Positions 35,865 to 47,535 of a stretch of 64,000 nucleotides of DNA are shown here, piece by piece. Origin of the DNA: Gonatopus flavifemur (lineage: Eukaryota; Arthropoda; Insecta; Hymenoptera; Dryinidae); assembly GCA_018340375.1 (NCBI GenBank), contig JAFFJZ010000007.1:8246001-8310000 (forward strand), written 5' to 3'. The translations under genes were made by a program, and so were the position numbers. Position 1 is the stretch's first letter; every line of letters starts with the position of its first letter. The notes below the pieces were generated by a model. That model made no database searches. It was not told the DNA's origin and saw only the letters and a program-made list of their open reading frames with translations.

Positions 35865-36375
35865 ACAACGAATTCGTAATCAGCGATCTGAAAACCTTTC
35901 AGAAACCAAGTTTGAAGGGAATATGATGAAATTTTCAATTTTGGCCCACCATATTGGATTCGCCATTTTGAATTTGGGAATTTTTATAGCAGATTCGTAA
36001 TCAGCGAGCCCAAAAACTCAAGGATATTCAGTTTAAAGAAAATCCGATGGATTGTTGATTTTGGTCCACCATGTTTGATGCAAAATTTTGAATTTGTAAA
36101 TTTTTACCGCGGATTCGTAATTAGCGACCTCAAAACCTTCTGGGGACCGAGTTTGAAGGAAATCCGATGGAATTTCCCAAAATCGGCCCACCATATTGGA
36201 TCCGCCATTTTGAATTTGGTATTGTCATAGCGGATTCGTAATCAGCGACCCCAAAAACCCTTAGATAACCAGTTTGAAGGAAATCCGATGAATTGTCCAT
36301 CTCGGCCCACCTTATTGAATTTGAAAATTTTTACAACGAATTTGTAATCAGCGACCAAAAACACCCTCCTCAAAG
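35865..36375 (+). repeat. Minisatellite, about 120-bp unit, 4.5 copies
   Basis: The landmark ATTCGTAATCAGCGA recurs at about 35872, 35993, 36113, 36234 and 36339. Each unit then reads a GACCCCAAAAACC-like block, AGTTTGAAGGAAATCCGATG and GGCCCACCATATTGGATCCG-like sequence. Units differ by 10-20%. Relatives lie at 32830-33000 (inverse), 33240-33300 and 42850-43030. Confidence 0.85.
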
Positions 36376-36992
36376 TAATTTCGTTGGCAAATGTGAGTTT
36401 TGATTTCGAAATCCTCTAATTATAACTCTCTACGAATGTTTCGACTATATCTTAACATATTTATTTTCAAAAGAATTACGAATTATTAGGAAGTATTCAT
36501 AAATGAGTATTATTTAAACATATGAAAGTCAATAATAACACGCTGTACTGATGGTGTATCAAGTTCAAAGCGACACTAATACCACATGCGCGGCAAGGCA
36601 AGATCAAGATGATGACTTTGTGGGTTAGGCCCTTTTGAACTCTCAAACCCCCTTGGGTTAGGCCCCTGAATACTTGGAATACTTATAAAATATAGAAGAA
36701 TACATAAATTCCGAAAAAATTCATACAGGGTAACAGAATTGGTCAAATTAATTGTAAAATCACTCATGAATCTGTTGATTTTGACGAATAGGAAACACGA
36801 GAGCGTTTTTATCACCTCCTGAAAAATTATTTCGATGTGGGTTAGGCCCTTTTGAACTCTCAGCCTTCAAATTTTACAATCTCATGTTCTTCTCAAGAGG
36901 ACTGTGAGTTAGATTATTGTAGAATCGCTTCAATTCAAAGCATTACTTGTCTCTCTTTTATATCATATATTTAGTTTCAAGTCACATTCCAT

Positions 36993-37121
36993 CCCTAGTA
37001 GAAATCACTCTAGTCGTTCTCTAGGCCTCGCAAGGCCTCGCCAAGCACTTGCAAGTAACTTGCAAGGACTTGTGAGGCCTCGTAATTACCTAGAGAAATA
37101 CTAGAGTGATTTTTGCTAGGG
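36993..37121. mobile_element. 129-bp CCC/GGG hairpin element with AT borders
   Basis: It starts CCCTAGTAGAAATCACTCTA and ends TAGAGTGATTTTTGCTAGGG. Inner GGCCTCGCAAGGCCTCG and CTTGTGAGGCCTCG pair around a GCAAGTAACTTGC centre. AT stands on both sides, which is palindromic and so cannot by itself prove a duplication. Confidence 0.75.
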
Positions 37122-40100
37122 ATATCGAAACATTCTTTCGATCGCTTATATGTTACATTTGAATGAATTTATATCAATTGATTGACCAGAGTTTTGAGTT
37201 TCCTGTTGCTAAAACTTTCAACTCGGCAAGCTTGAGGCAATTTAGGGGTTAATTTATCAGAGATAATTATTATTACCAACCGTACCGGAACGTCACAAAG
37301 CAAGGGACGAAGAATGGAAATGAAGTCAACACAGCATAAAAAGAATTCACCAATTTACATAATTTCAGAGCATCAATCGATTCGTATACGTTAGCGCGCG
37401 TATCGAATACGTTTCTATCTTCAGGTGAATGCAAAAATGAATTTGATAGTATATGCACGTTTCAACGCGAATTACGCCTCCGAATTATCGCGAGTCGATT
37501 GTATCAATCCAAAATGGAATAGATTAAAGTCTCTCTCGGAACACAATGTGTATAATTCTAAAGGATCAATCGTTTTCCTTTCGTATACCCACACTTTCGC
37601 ATGTATGTTTGTATAGGACCGGGAACCCCCTGTGATAGAGCCTTTGAAGAATCGCGTGCCAATAAATGATTGGTCTTGATCGAGCACTAGTGAAGAGAAG
37701 AGAATAATAAAGAGGAGGTTAGAATAGAAAAGAATGAGGGTTCAAGAGGAATCAGAGTTGTCGAATCGATCGATCAATGACGTATCCACTTCATTCAAAG
37801 TCTGTCACAAAGCCAACCTGCAACGACCCATTTAAAGTTCAACGAACATATTTTTTTTTTTATTCTCATTGATAAAGTGTAAACAAAATTCAAAGAAAAA
37901 TGTGTATATTTATCATTCCTTTTGTTTCAGAACAAAGAGCATTCGAATCGATTAATGTGAGAATCGTTGGAGACAATTTACCCATCACACCCTTCTTTTT
38001 TCCCCTCCCTCGTACTCTCTAGAGTACTTCATTTAATCTGTAATACAAAGAGATTCGAGCTCCTGTCCTCTCATCTATTTCAAGCAAATTCCACTCCCAA
38101 GCTCTTATTTATCCTAGGCTTGCTGTGGATCGCGAGGCATCCCAAAGCTTTGTCTTCCTTCAGGATTCGCGTTCGTTCTTGAGAATGCTGAGTTCCTCTT
38201 CTCGCCAATATTCGCATATCCACCGGTTGTTTCTCTTCTTGCTGAGTGATATTTTGCCAAGTATTAATTTTCCTACCTTCCTAAGTCATCACGTTTATAA
38301 GGATAATGAAAACATGGGAGACGTGAAATGCATACATTTATCAAAACTGAATTCCTTCCAATTTACGTGACGTTCACTTGCATGGAGTTCGATGCATTAG
38401 AATCCACTTCTAACGTTCCTTTCAGGATGAATGTACCTTTCCTCGCATTTTTCAGTGACCGTGGAAAACATATTATCCAATTATTAGAGATACGAAGACC
38501 GAGTAGGGTGTTCTTAGAGGGCAAATGTGACATGTTCTCAAGATTTACCGTTCTGGATATCTATAAGTAATATCTACCATCATCAATTACTGTGAAAAGA
38601 AACAACTCGTACGATGATGGAAACAACTATGAGTAGTCGTGACTCGTCTCACGCAGTAGTCAAAAAAACTTTTGCATCATTCACATACCTTTCTGTTATT
38701 GACAACCACCTTCGACAACGACCCTTTTCGACATACAAAAAAAGAACGATTCTTTCCTCTCGTTGGGAGAAAAACATGTCTGTCCATCAGATACATACAC
38801 GTTGTCAGAATATGTATCAGATTATTTTGAAGGCCATAACCTTCAGCATTGCTTTCGATTTCAAGGATTTGTCAAATCTATTCCATCACGCAATTCAATT
38901 TCTAAATCATTCTTGTTGGGAAATTAAAATTCAAATAATTCCAATCAATGTTGGGGGTAGATTTTCTTTATATATTTGGCGAACCCTCGTTGGATATTCA
39001 ATCGCAATGAATGACTCGAAGGATAGGTTCCGAAATTTCATTTAATACGGATATTTTATATTTATACTACATGAATACCAAATGATGAGCGGATTCCATT
39101 CAATTCCTTCCACATCAATAATTTGTAATCAATCAAGTTGGTTCTTCTCGTACTAGCGGAGTTCGGATCCTCTAATCCAAGAAACGATGAATCAGGTATT
39201 CCATTAAGGTTGTCTTCGATGAATTATTCCCCTCGTCCATTATTAAATCGAAAGGGTTACCGAATTCGTATCATCGTTTGAATAAAAATCAAACCCTCTG
39301 ATTCGAATTACAGAGGGATTTCAAATTATCCGATCATATCGCGATTGTTCTCCAAGTTTCATTTTCCTACAATTCCACACGATTGGAACAATAGAGAATT
39401 TTTGTAGCGAATACAACGGACGCGCCGTATACCTCTATCCGCGAATCACTTTTCGATATGATCAAGCGAACGACAAAGTGAACAGAATTATAAACCAGCG
39501 AGAAATAGAGCAGATGGAGAGCCGACGTGAATACCTTTCGTCAAATAGATTGTGATCAAAATAAAGGGAAAATATTAAAACAAACAAGTATGGAAGCGAT
39601 CGATCTAACCACCATGTAATAACATTATATCCATGACGTGGAATACACCCATTCAATTTGTCCAACTACCAATCGAAAATTGGAAATTTGCAGAATGGAT
39701 CTCTCAATGAGATTATCCTGATGAAATATAATAAAACAGCAATCAAGCTAGGCGCGGTGTATGCGACGAATTCATCGGACAAAGGGGATATCTTTTATTC
39801 ACTCGAAGATCGATTTTAAATGCTAGCGGTGGTATGTAAATAAATGTTTCCTGAGGTACAAAGGAATATTTTCTCAAAGTCTCCTTCAAAGACGTTTGTC
39901 GATTACCGCTTCACCCTCGTTCGAGTAAAGGTCGAGTTTGTAATATACAGCTGTAAGACAGGTACAGGATACTTTACGAAAATGTCGAGGTCCGTCCCTT
40001 TTGTCAGAGAACTGATAAATGATCGTAACCGAGTTCAAGAAACGTTAGTTCTTGTTCAACTCTCTTTCTGAGCTTTTAATTAAGAGAGACCATCTAAACG

Positions 40101-40161
40101 TCCATCTTTTCCAACCTTTTCTCTGGAATTCCATCAGTCGTATGCAGTTCCATCACTCGAG

Positions 40162-40187
40162 ATATATATATATATATATATATATAT
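40162..40187. repeat. (TA)n microsatellite
   Basis: About 13 units of TA. Confidence 0.9.
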
Positions 40188-41009
40188 TCACAAAATACCT
40201 CACATTTTATTCACGATTTCGAACCATTAGAAACCATAAAACATTCCTGAAACAATATACATCCATTCACGAAAATCACGCGCATATTTTGAATTCAAAC
40301 AAAAATAGCGAATATATTTTTCACTGTGAATTAGTAAATCGATATAAAATCGGTGGAACGTTTTTACAACATTTTGAGGATTAAATCATACTGCAATAAC
40401 GAACATTATTTTTCCAAGCTGACGAGTTTGGATACGTATATATGTATTTATTTCCCGTGAACAGCCAGGATCTATCGAACCCACGCGAAAATACGAATTT
40501 TTCATCTCCATTTTAGCGACGATTAACGTCTACAATTCTGAATCGTAACGACCTGGTCTGGGATATATCAATCCCCAATATCGATATCAAAAACTCCATA
40601 TTTGTTGAAAACATAGTTAACGATGAGACTTGCGGTAAACAAACTTGCGGCGAGCGGACAGAAAATTGATACATGTGTCATCAAAGTGATGTATTCGGTT
40701 CCGACAAGGCCTCTCCTTGGATCAAGAAATTTTGAGTGAAAATTCGAGAATTCCCCCAAGACGATCTATAATATTCTTGGTGATTAAGGTGTCGTAAGAA
40801 GTTCGATACGCATAGATCGATTGAGGAATGTTCCGGAGTCGAACCGCATAGATTTGCTGAAGTTCCACTATAAAATTGAGGAGGAGAAATTCCGAAGTAT
40901 CGGTAACGAGGAGAACACCTTAGGTCACTAACGGAACTCAATGGTTGGTGTTGGTGGTATCGACTTCCGCACTTCACAGACAGGAAAGACGAGGAGGATC
41001 GAAGAGGAG

Positions 41010-41045
41010 GAGAAGAAGAAGAAGAAGAAGAAGAAGAAGAAGAAG
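41010..41045. repeat. (GAA)n microsatellite, about 12 units
   Basis: Uninterrupted GAA repeat in a purine-rich tract that starts near 40990; it yields a poly-Lys frame that is not a gene. Confidence 0.95.
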
Positions 41046-41925
41046 GACGAAGGGAAGATAGAGGAAGAGGAAAATAGGGAGTTTCAGAATTATGGCGAGG
41101 TGAATAACCACGAATTCCGTCGCACGGCTACGGGATATCCGGATAAACTCGATTTCCTACAAACGTTCCCACCCTAAAAGACTTCCTCATTCCTCTCCTT
41201 CTCCTCCCTGTCCTTTCTCCGAGAATGACGACGAAGACGACTAATATGTAATCCGGTTCCAATATCCTGCTCGATCTCCAACCTAGACGTACGCCTCATC
41301 TCATCTTTCCTATTTCTCTATTTTTCATCTTCTTGGAAGCGATTCTCAGAGTATAGAATAATGTGTAGGCGCGAGGCGACATAAGTTCTTACATCACTCA
41401 TTTCTCGTATCTGATTCTAAAATCAAAAATCGAAACGATCTTCATCTTATCGAGAACAAATTTGGAATCTACAATCTCAAGAACTGAGTTCAACCGCTGG
41501 AGTATGAAAAGGACCGGATTGCACGATTGTACTCGATGGAAGTATCGTAAGGAGTCGATTATGGATCTGAAATTTTTGAATCTTCAAGGAATTGTGTGAT
41601 AAATTTGTTGACCAGAGGTATTTCGTAAGTTCAACGAAAATCCCGCTTCTGTGGGGTGATGGTGAAACTTTTTAAAAGCTCCATCAGAGGCAATTGGAAG
41701 TTCACCAGGAATCCTGCGCTCGTGACTTCCCAAGGAGTTTCCATACATTTTTTGGATAACGAGAATGTTTCGTGAAGTTCACTGAAAATCTCATGCGCTT
41801 CCAGAGCATTTCTCGATAACAAAGAATGGACCATACTGGATCTCATAATTTGAGAACGTACCCAAGAGGTTGAACACTTCACGAATGTCAGGAGATCGAT
41901 TCAAGGGAGATTACCAATAGGAGAT

Positions 41926-42350
41926 ATAAGCGTGGAAGAATCAGTCGACATAACTATGAGGTGGTTCATAACGGCCTGCAAAGTCTCCATGCTGAGGAAG
42001 AAAGCCCCGATTAGTGGACCAAATACATCGCCAACCTCCGTACGAAGTGTTTGCGAGTCAGACGTAACGCACAGAGAACTAGAAACAACACTGAAGTAAA
42101 AACCAGATCAGCAGACCACGAGACAACAAAGAAAGTGTGACGAAGATCCCTAAGTCATATGAAAAGAGAGTGCCAGAGGAAGCTGTGTGAACGGAATATC
42201 AAGAGGAATGTGACAGATTGTACACGAACAATGTCCTGAACTACTACTCGGTATTTTCAATACTCGCCTAAGAAAAGGTTTATACAGCACCCGCCAGGAA
42301 GTTGAGGAGACTAGGGCTTGTGTCCGAAGCTCAAGTAGTCCTTGGGGTAC
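41926..42350 (+). pseudogene. R1/Jockey-like LINE fragment, endonuclease-RT linker region
   Basis: In one frame the sequence reads SVEESVDITMRWFITACKVS then a MLRKKAP block. After a frameshift it continues WTKYIANLRTKCLRVRRNAQ, and after another frameshift RRSLSHMKRECQRKLCE. The order (Ala-Cys, Arg-Lys-x-Pro, Trp-Thr-x-x-Ile-x-x-Leu-Arg-x-x-Cys, Arg-rich) is that of the segment between endonuclease and reverse transcriptase in R1/Jockey-type ORF2 proteins. It carries at least two frameshifts and a stop, so it is dead. The plus-strand orientation agrees with the piece at 43944. Confidence 0.55.
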
Positions 42351-42402
42351 TGTCAAATCATCTGTCAGTCATCATGCATGCCAGTTACATGTGATGAAGT
42401 AC

Positions 42403-42690
42403 TACACAGTAAAAAGTGAAACTTGAAGTGATCCCGAATATCAGCTTAAAAATGCAGCCAAAAGTAGCGCCTATTCCAACTGAAAGTAAGCAATGAAAAA
42501 GACTGAATTTCAGTCAATTCCATCTTACTTTGGAATTAAGATAGAATTCCATCTTAATTCCAAAGTAAGATGGAATTGACTGAAATTCAGTCTTTTTCAT
42601 TGCTTACTTCCAGTTGGAATAGGCGCTACTTCTGGCTGCATTTTTAAGCTGATATTCGGGATCACTTCAAGTTTCACTTTTTACTGCGTA
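42403..42690. mobile_element. 288-bp near-perfect hairpin, TA-flanked
   Basis: It starts TACACAGTAAAAAGTGAAAC and ends GTTTCACTTTTTACTGCGTA, with TA at both edges. The two arms of about 135 bp are nearly identical in inverse (e.g. GATCCCGAATATCAGC / GCTGATATTCGGGATC) and meet at a very short loop near 42545. It sits between the two LINE pieces. Confidence 0.85.
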
Positions 42691-42849
42691 GGAAAATTGA
42701 TCAACAAAGAACTTATAGCAACAATGGAGGCTGCGGAAGCTTATCAATGAAGTGATACGGGTCCAAAATGGGTCGTTTTACAATAGACGAAATTATGAGA
42801 GCGAAAAAATGCAATCAGAAACGTGGGAAACTGTGAAAATCACTTACGA

Positions 42850-43030
42850 AGAGATTAGTACTCAGTGATCCAAAAAATCCTGGGTATCAAGTTTGAACTA
42901 AATTGATTGAATTTTGAGGTTCATGTCCACCACATTGAATTCGCCATTTCGGAGTTTTGAACTTTCACAGCGGATTCTTCATCAAAAACCCCAAAAAACC
43001 CCAAAAAACCCCTGAATGCCGAGTTTCAAG
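42850..43030 (+). repeat. Single degraded unit of the 120-bp minisatellite family
   Basis: It contains GTCCACCACATTGAATTCGC, a GCGGATTCTTCATCAAAAAC block and three CCCCAAAAAA runs, matching the unit of 35865-36375 in order. Confidence 0.55.
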
Positions 43031-43289
43031 CAAATTTCACCCCATTGTGAGTCGCTTAAAAGATTCTAAATGGCGATCCGATTGAATCTTCCATTCACCC
43101 ATTCTTTGGAGCCCAAATTGGGATCTGGCAGCCCATGATGTATTCTACCATGAGGCAAATTTTGATGCGCCGCAGACTCCTCAAGTCATACACGACAAAG
43201 TGTGGCGACCTATGCTGAAAAGAGACCCACGCAGGACAAATTTCCTGGTGACGTCCTCGGGATATCCTAGGAACATTGCAATATCTTCA

Positions 43290-43943
43290 GCCCAAGCTAG
43301 TAATGCCAAGACCGACAATTGCACCATGATCGGCGTCAAGCCTGGTATGCCAAGTCTTGGCCGATGGGTGGCCCGTCATAGCTAACCAAACCTTGATAGC
43401 GTCTTGAACATCAATGCTAGGACCAAGCATATTTCGCCGTGTTGGATTTCCGATATATATGAACGCTGAATGCTCAGCAGAGAACGTTATTATTATCCTC
43501 AACATTGACCTAACTTAATAACTTGTTAGTAATTAGGCTACACCCGGTGATAATTAGCATTAATAACAGCTTGGCTTATTAGCTTGTTAATATTGTTGGC
43601 CATCAAGCTACACCCGGTGATGAATAGTATTGACTCGAACCTGTCACCAAGTTTGGTCAATTACTTAAAGGTGAATGTTCAATCAACCTCGGACGCCAAT
43701 GAGAAATCTTACTCATTCAGCTCAAACTAGGATTGTATATCAATAATGGCAACAATATCGATTGCAAGCATAGAACCAGAATTGAATTTTAGTATTGGAC
43801 CAAGCTTGAATGCCAAGCATTGAACATTGTTATCATCCCAGGCATTAATCTAGTTTGGTGCCAATGTTAGCAACCAAGCTAGGCCCGATGTTGACTAGCA
43901 TTGATTCAAACTTGGCACCAAGCATGGTACATTTGTTAAAGCA
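43290..43943. repeat. TTGGC/CAAG-rich palindromic repeat region
   Basis: Many short palindromic motifs such as CCAAGTCTTGG, CTTGGCACCAAG and two copies of GGCTACACCCGGTGAT or AGCTACACCCGGTGATGAAT (about 43537 and 43608). Similar text occurs at 63250-63970. It is probably an old repeat family; the borders are not defined. Confidence 0.4.
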
Positions 43944-44096
43944 TACCTGGGAGGATCTCCTGAGGATGTCGCCAAGCGATTTGTGCTGTGTGGAGAGGTG
44001 TTCGAAAATAAGGTTGAGAGCTCGACGGCTCCTGATATGGATAATCTTGACCCAAATGATTGGAACTGTTTGGTGTCTTCCGTTTTGGAGGTCAAT
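43944..44096 (+). pseudogene. Possible C-terminal remnant of an R1-like LINE ORF2
   Basis: About 50 open codons read YLGGSPEDVAKRFVLCGEVF, later STAPDMDNLDPNDWNCLVSS. The spacing of Glu-Asp-x-x-x-x-Phe-x-x-Cys followed about 30 residues later by a Trp-Asn motif matches the C-terminal zinc-knuckle-like region of R1-clade ORF2 proteins. It has the same orientation as the linker fragment about 1.6 kb upstream; reverse transcriptase sequence between them is lost. The family match is from memory of the pattern. Confidence 0.35.
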
Positions 44097-44397
44097 ATAT
44101 TTCATATCATTTTTATTATTTTGAGTCTAGAATCTCCTCCTTTCAGGCGGGATTCCAGAACGGTCCTTAACCCTCAAAATGATAGTGCCTGTGAAATCTC
44201 ATGTTTCAGACCTATTTCGATCCCCCCGGTTGTCCTGCGTCACGCACATAAAATATGACCCAAAAGATCGCAGCTCGCCAAAATTTTGAACGTCCGTCCA
44301 AAGGCTGTTATACCAGTGAGTGGCTGCACAGAAAATATCGCGGTCCTAGAGGTGGTTTTCGTTGAGGCTTAGAAAAATGCCAACTTCCATACCAAAT

Positions 44398-44698
44398 GTC
44401 TAGTAGAAATTTGATCAGGTGTTCCCTACTTTCAATGAGGTCCTGATCAGGTTAGAATCCGGTAACCGTAAATTAGAAAGATCTTATGAGACCTCCACAA
44501 GAGGGTCATTTGATTTCCCTAATAGGATCCGAATAGGAATGTAACGCAGGGCTACAATGGGACTCGGATGAGATTTCCATACACTCGAGTGAAATAGGGC
44601 AAACCGTAACAAAACCTGACGAGGACGTGATAGGTAATCAGGCGTTAATCGGGCCTTGTCAGGTCTTGGTATTCTCCCGTCCAGAATTTCTGCTAGAG
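44398..44698. mobile_element. CTAGTAGAAATT-family element, decayed CCC/GGG ends, AT borders
   Basis: It begins GTCTAGTAGAAATTTGATC and ends AATTTCTGCTAGAG, with AT on both sides. 44410-44480 (TCAATGAGGTCCTGATCAGG, TTAGAATCCGGTAACCGTAA) matches 52020-52090 in inverse, linking it to the element at 51883-52110. Confidence 0.6.
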
Positions 44699-46307
44699 AT
44701 TTCATGGAATTCATGTTTTTTTCATTAAATACTCTCTTTCTATCGGATCGCCCTCATCTCCAAAACCGAGTGTTGTAATGGAACAGTTTCCAAGTGAAAA
44801 TTATAGAAGATATCACGCTGTTTGAATTGGCGTATGAAAATTTCCATAAAACTTACCATTTTCGAGTTACAGCGAGAAATTTGAAGAGAGTACGAAATTT
44901 CGAAACTTTGAACACTTTGCGGCACGTGCTAATTGAGTTGAATCGAAATGAAATTTTACAGATTCCATTTGGATGCAAATTAGAACCTTTTTTTAAGGGT
45001 GAGATCGAAGAAACTTAAAAATTCTCATAATAAGAAAACATATTCACAGATATCTGCTGGAAATACTTCTTTTCAGCAATTTTTCTCTACATTTTTCTAA
45101 AAACCATTATCATAGCAAGGAATATATCTTGAAAAACTTAAAAGCATCAGCATCGTTCATGTAGTCTTTCAATTTATGATCAAAATCTCTTTTCAACTGC
45201 AGTCATAGAATGAAAAGAATATCATACGTCTTCGAAGGAAGTTTCCGACAAGAGCAAGTGGAGGAAGGTATAATAGATAAGAAATTTAATGAAGGATGTG
45301 AAGTTGAATCGATATTACGAATGGGAAATAATGCACGCTCTGAGTTCTTAATGAATTGGAACAGATATTTCTTCTTCATTCAATTTTTAATTTCTCGAAT
45401 TATCAAATATTCATAAAATGTAGACAGATGAGAGCGATGAATTGAGGAAACTCAAAAAAGAAAAGAGTGTTTGAAATTCACGATTAATGGATCGATTTCA
45501 TTCTACTCGAAGTAGCGAAGACTTAATTTCGAGTATTCATCATTTTGTTTAGCGTATGTGGAAATTATATGCATTCCGTTTCTTTCAATGTTACGTAGCC
45601 AATGCCAACACGTCAATCTTCATTAGAATGGAACGAGTTTCATCCATGATTGTGATTTCTGTCTCCATTTTCTATTTTCATCTATCAGAATTGATTGATA
45701 TTCAATCGACTCGATCTATTTTTCTCGTCCAACCCTTCCCTCATTTCTATTATGGTACAGAAAATACCGAATGAGAACTAAAATACACTGAAGGTAAATC
45801 GGTGGATTGAAAATTCTACGTACCTTCAACCAAAAATTCTGTATAATTTCTTTCTATGAGGTCGAACATATAGCAGGCTTCGTGTGTGCTATATTATGAG
45901 TTACTCATGTGTTTTTTTCCCAAATGCGTACGCTTGGATATTTTATTATGTCACCACTGACCACTGTTGCGTACAAGTCGTAGGGAGAAAATGTCCATCG
46001 TTGGCTTGTTTTTGTTAATTAATGTTGCCTTGTTTATCAAAGTATGTGGAGTCATCTAACTGCCTATATACGGTGTACGCAACTACCTCACGTTGACGAC
46101 GCTGCCGAGTCGCTTTTTAACTCACGGCTACTCAAAAGTTCATCCCAGGAGCATGGTTCATGGAGTAACTGCAGATGAGTGCATGCTAAAACAAGCGAAT
46201 ACTTTTTCTGTTCAGTGTACCGTCGCTATTTTAATTAGGCACGAACTTTAGCGTGATTGAAATAAGAGAGCACGAGAGAGCACTATATTCCTCGTTCCTA
46301 CGTTTGA
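44699..46307. other. No gene seen
   Basis: Unique AT-rich sequence with no structure that I can support. Confidence 0.5.
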
Positions 46308-46551
46308 TACACGGAAAAAAGAAAACAGCAATGGTCACTGTGAATCACAAAAATACATTGAAACTCAAATTCATCCTATGCAGTACTGCGTTTCCCAGTC
46401 CTCATTACTGTCCAGTCAGCGTTAACACATTTCATTACAGTACCCATCACTGTGATCGCACTAATCCTCATTATCCAAGCGTGTTTTCATTTGTTTTTCA
46501 ATCGATCGCTGTCGTTCACAGTAACCAGTAGTGTTTTCTTTTTTCCGTGTA
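46308..46551. mobile_element. GGTTACTGTGAA-family miniature element, copy 3
   Basis: TACACGGAAAAAAGAAAAC and GTTTTCTTTTTTCCGTGTA with TA at both edges. The interior is collinear with 358-612 but the most diverged of the three copies. Confidence 0.8.
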
Positions 46552-47219
46552 GGTTTTCAAAGATTTTAAGGAAAGAAGAACTCTGGTGTCATGTTCGGAA
46601 AGAAGGAATTTAGGAAAATATGTTTTCTTTATAGATTCGGGTGATATGAACTTCTTTTCATCTCAGGTGGGAACATATGATGGAGAGAGACCATCAACTC
46701 TGAAATATAAAGAACATACCGAGAGAAGAAACGCGTCTCAACTTCACTCAAGATCATTAGCGAATTTTTCCATCTGTTTTCCGCTCATGATGTTATAAAG
46801 GTATAACGAATGATGGATTCACGCGCGATCCAAACATTTCTCGTGTACATCCTTGATGGTTTGAGATCCGTCAGGAATACACAACTATTCAGCGAGATGC
46901 AAGCCCATAAGAGATTCATTATTCCATAATTTATATAATCTACTGGTAAAACAAGCAATTTGATCAAGTGTGGTGTATGTATTGTGATACAGTACTTCGA
47001 TGTAGTAACGTAAAATCATTATCGATCATTCAAATGAAGATTCATTTATGTGTACTCCAATGAATCATTAAAATGACTTGGTTAGATAACTGTCATCAGC
47101 TAGGTAACACTATTTCATGAGAACTTGCGTTAGCATCTCATCATCTAAATATTGATGGTTTATAGAAATGGTTTCGCTCGCATACTCTGATGAATTCCAC
47201 TGCAATTTCATGAAGATCC
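46552..47219. other. No gene seen
   Basis: Unique sequence. Confidence 0.5.
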
Positions 47220-47535
47220 CACACTGTCCTTATGAAAAAACCCAATATCTATATTGGGTTTACATTGGATATTTCTCGTATACATCGTAACGATATCGGA
47301 AATCTATCGTGTTGTTCCATTATCGAACAAGTCCGATAAAAATACAATGCAACTGACGATTTAATGATGAAATTCCGATATCGGGGTTTTCTATAAGGGT
47401 GAGAAAAAACTGTTTCAAATTTATTTCAATCAAGTAAGGTTTGTTAACTATTAAAAAATCTTATTTGACCCAAATGATGGTTTGTTGACAATCAAGAAGC
47501 CTTCTTTGGTACAAACAAACTCTTCTCTCAGTGTA
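47220..47535. mobile_element. TACACTGAG miniature element, split by a smaller element
   Basis: The right end reads CTCTTCTCTCAGTGTA. The left end is cut after ACACTG and resumes at 47402 as AGAAAAAACTGTTTC. Joined, the left end reads ACACTGAGAAAAAACTGTTT, the inverse of the right end with few mismatches. Confidence 0.65.
47227..47399. mobile_element. 173-bp CCC/GGG element with TG duplication, nested
   Basis: It starts TCCTTATGAAAAAACCCAAT (first base mutated from C) and ends GGGGTTTTCTATAAGGG. TG precedes (47225-47226) and follows it (47400-47401). Removing it with one TG restores the terminus of the host element. Confidence 0.72.

Larger units (their letters stand above)
31870..36869. mobile_element. 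About 5-kb inverted-repeat composite element
   Basis: TGAAGGCTGAGAGTTCAAAA at 31870 continues through GGGCCTAGCCCACA. Its inverse stands at 36836-36869 with one mismatch over 34 bp. A second copy of TTCAAAAGGGCCTAACCCC occurs just inside each end (about 32048-32070 and 36625-36672, inverse). Repeats of the 120-bp minisatellite lie on both flanks in opposite orientation. AA flanks both ends, which is weak support. No transposase was found; 31910-32390 and 36380-36830 hold no recognisable gene. Confidence 0.55.
37122..41925. other. No gene established; unique sequence with two microsatellites
   Basis: This is the second long element-poor stretch. Open frames up to 143 codons (38614-39045) and a pair of overlapping minus-strand frames at 40568-40977 have no recognisable domain. 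A 70-bp block on the minus strand (about 37350-37425) has acceptor- and donor-like borders but is too short to call. Confidence 0.35.

Noticed and set aside
38614..39045. 143-codon open frame, plus strand
   Set aside because: The longest non-transposon frame of the right half, but no motif, signal peptide or codon pattern distinguishes it from chance.
40568..40977. Pair of overlapping minus-strand frames, one with a hydrophobic segment
   Set aside because: They overlap in different frames and neither shows a domain; splice sites could not be supported.
40941..41177. Lys/Glu-rich open frame
   Set aside because: It arises from the GAA microsatellite.
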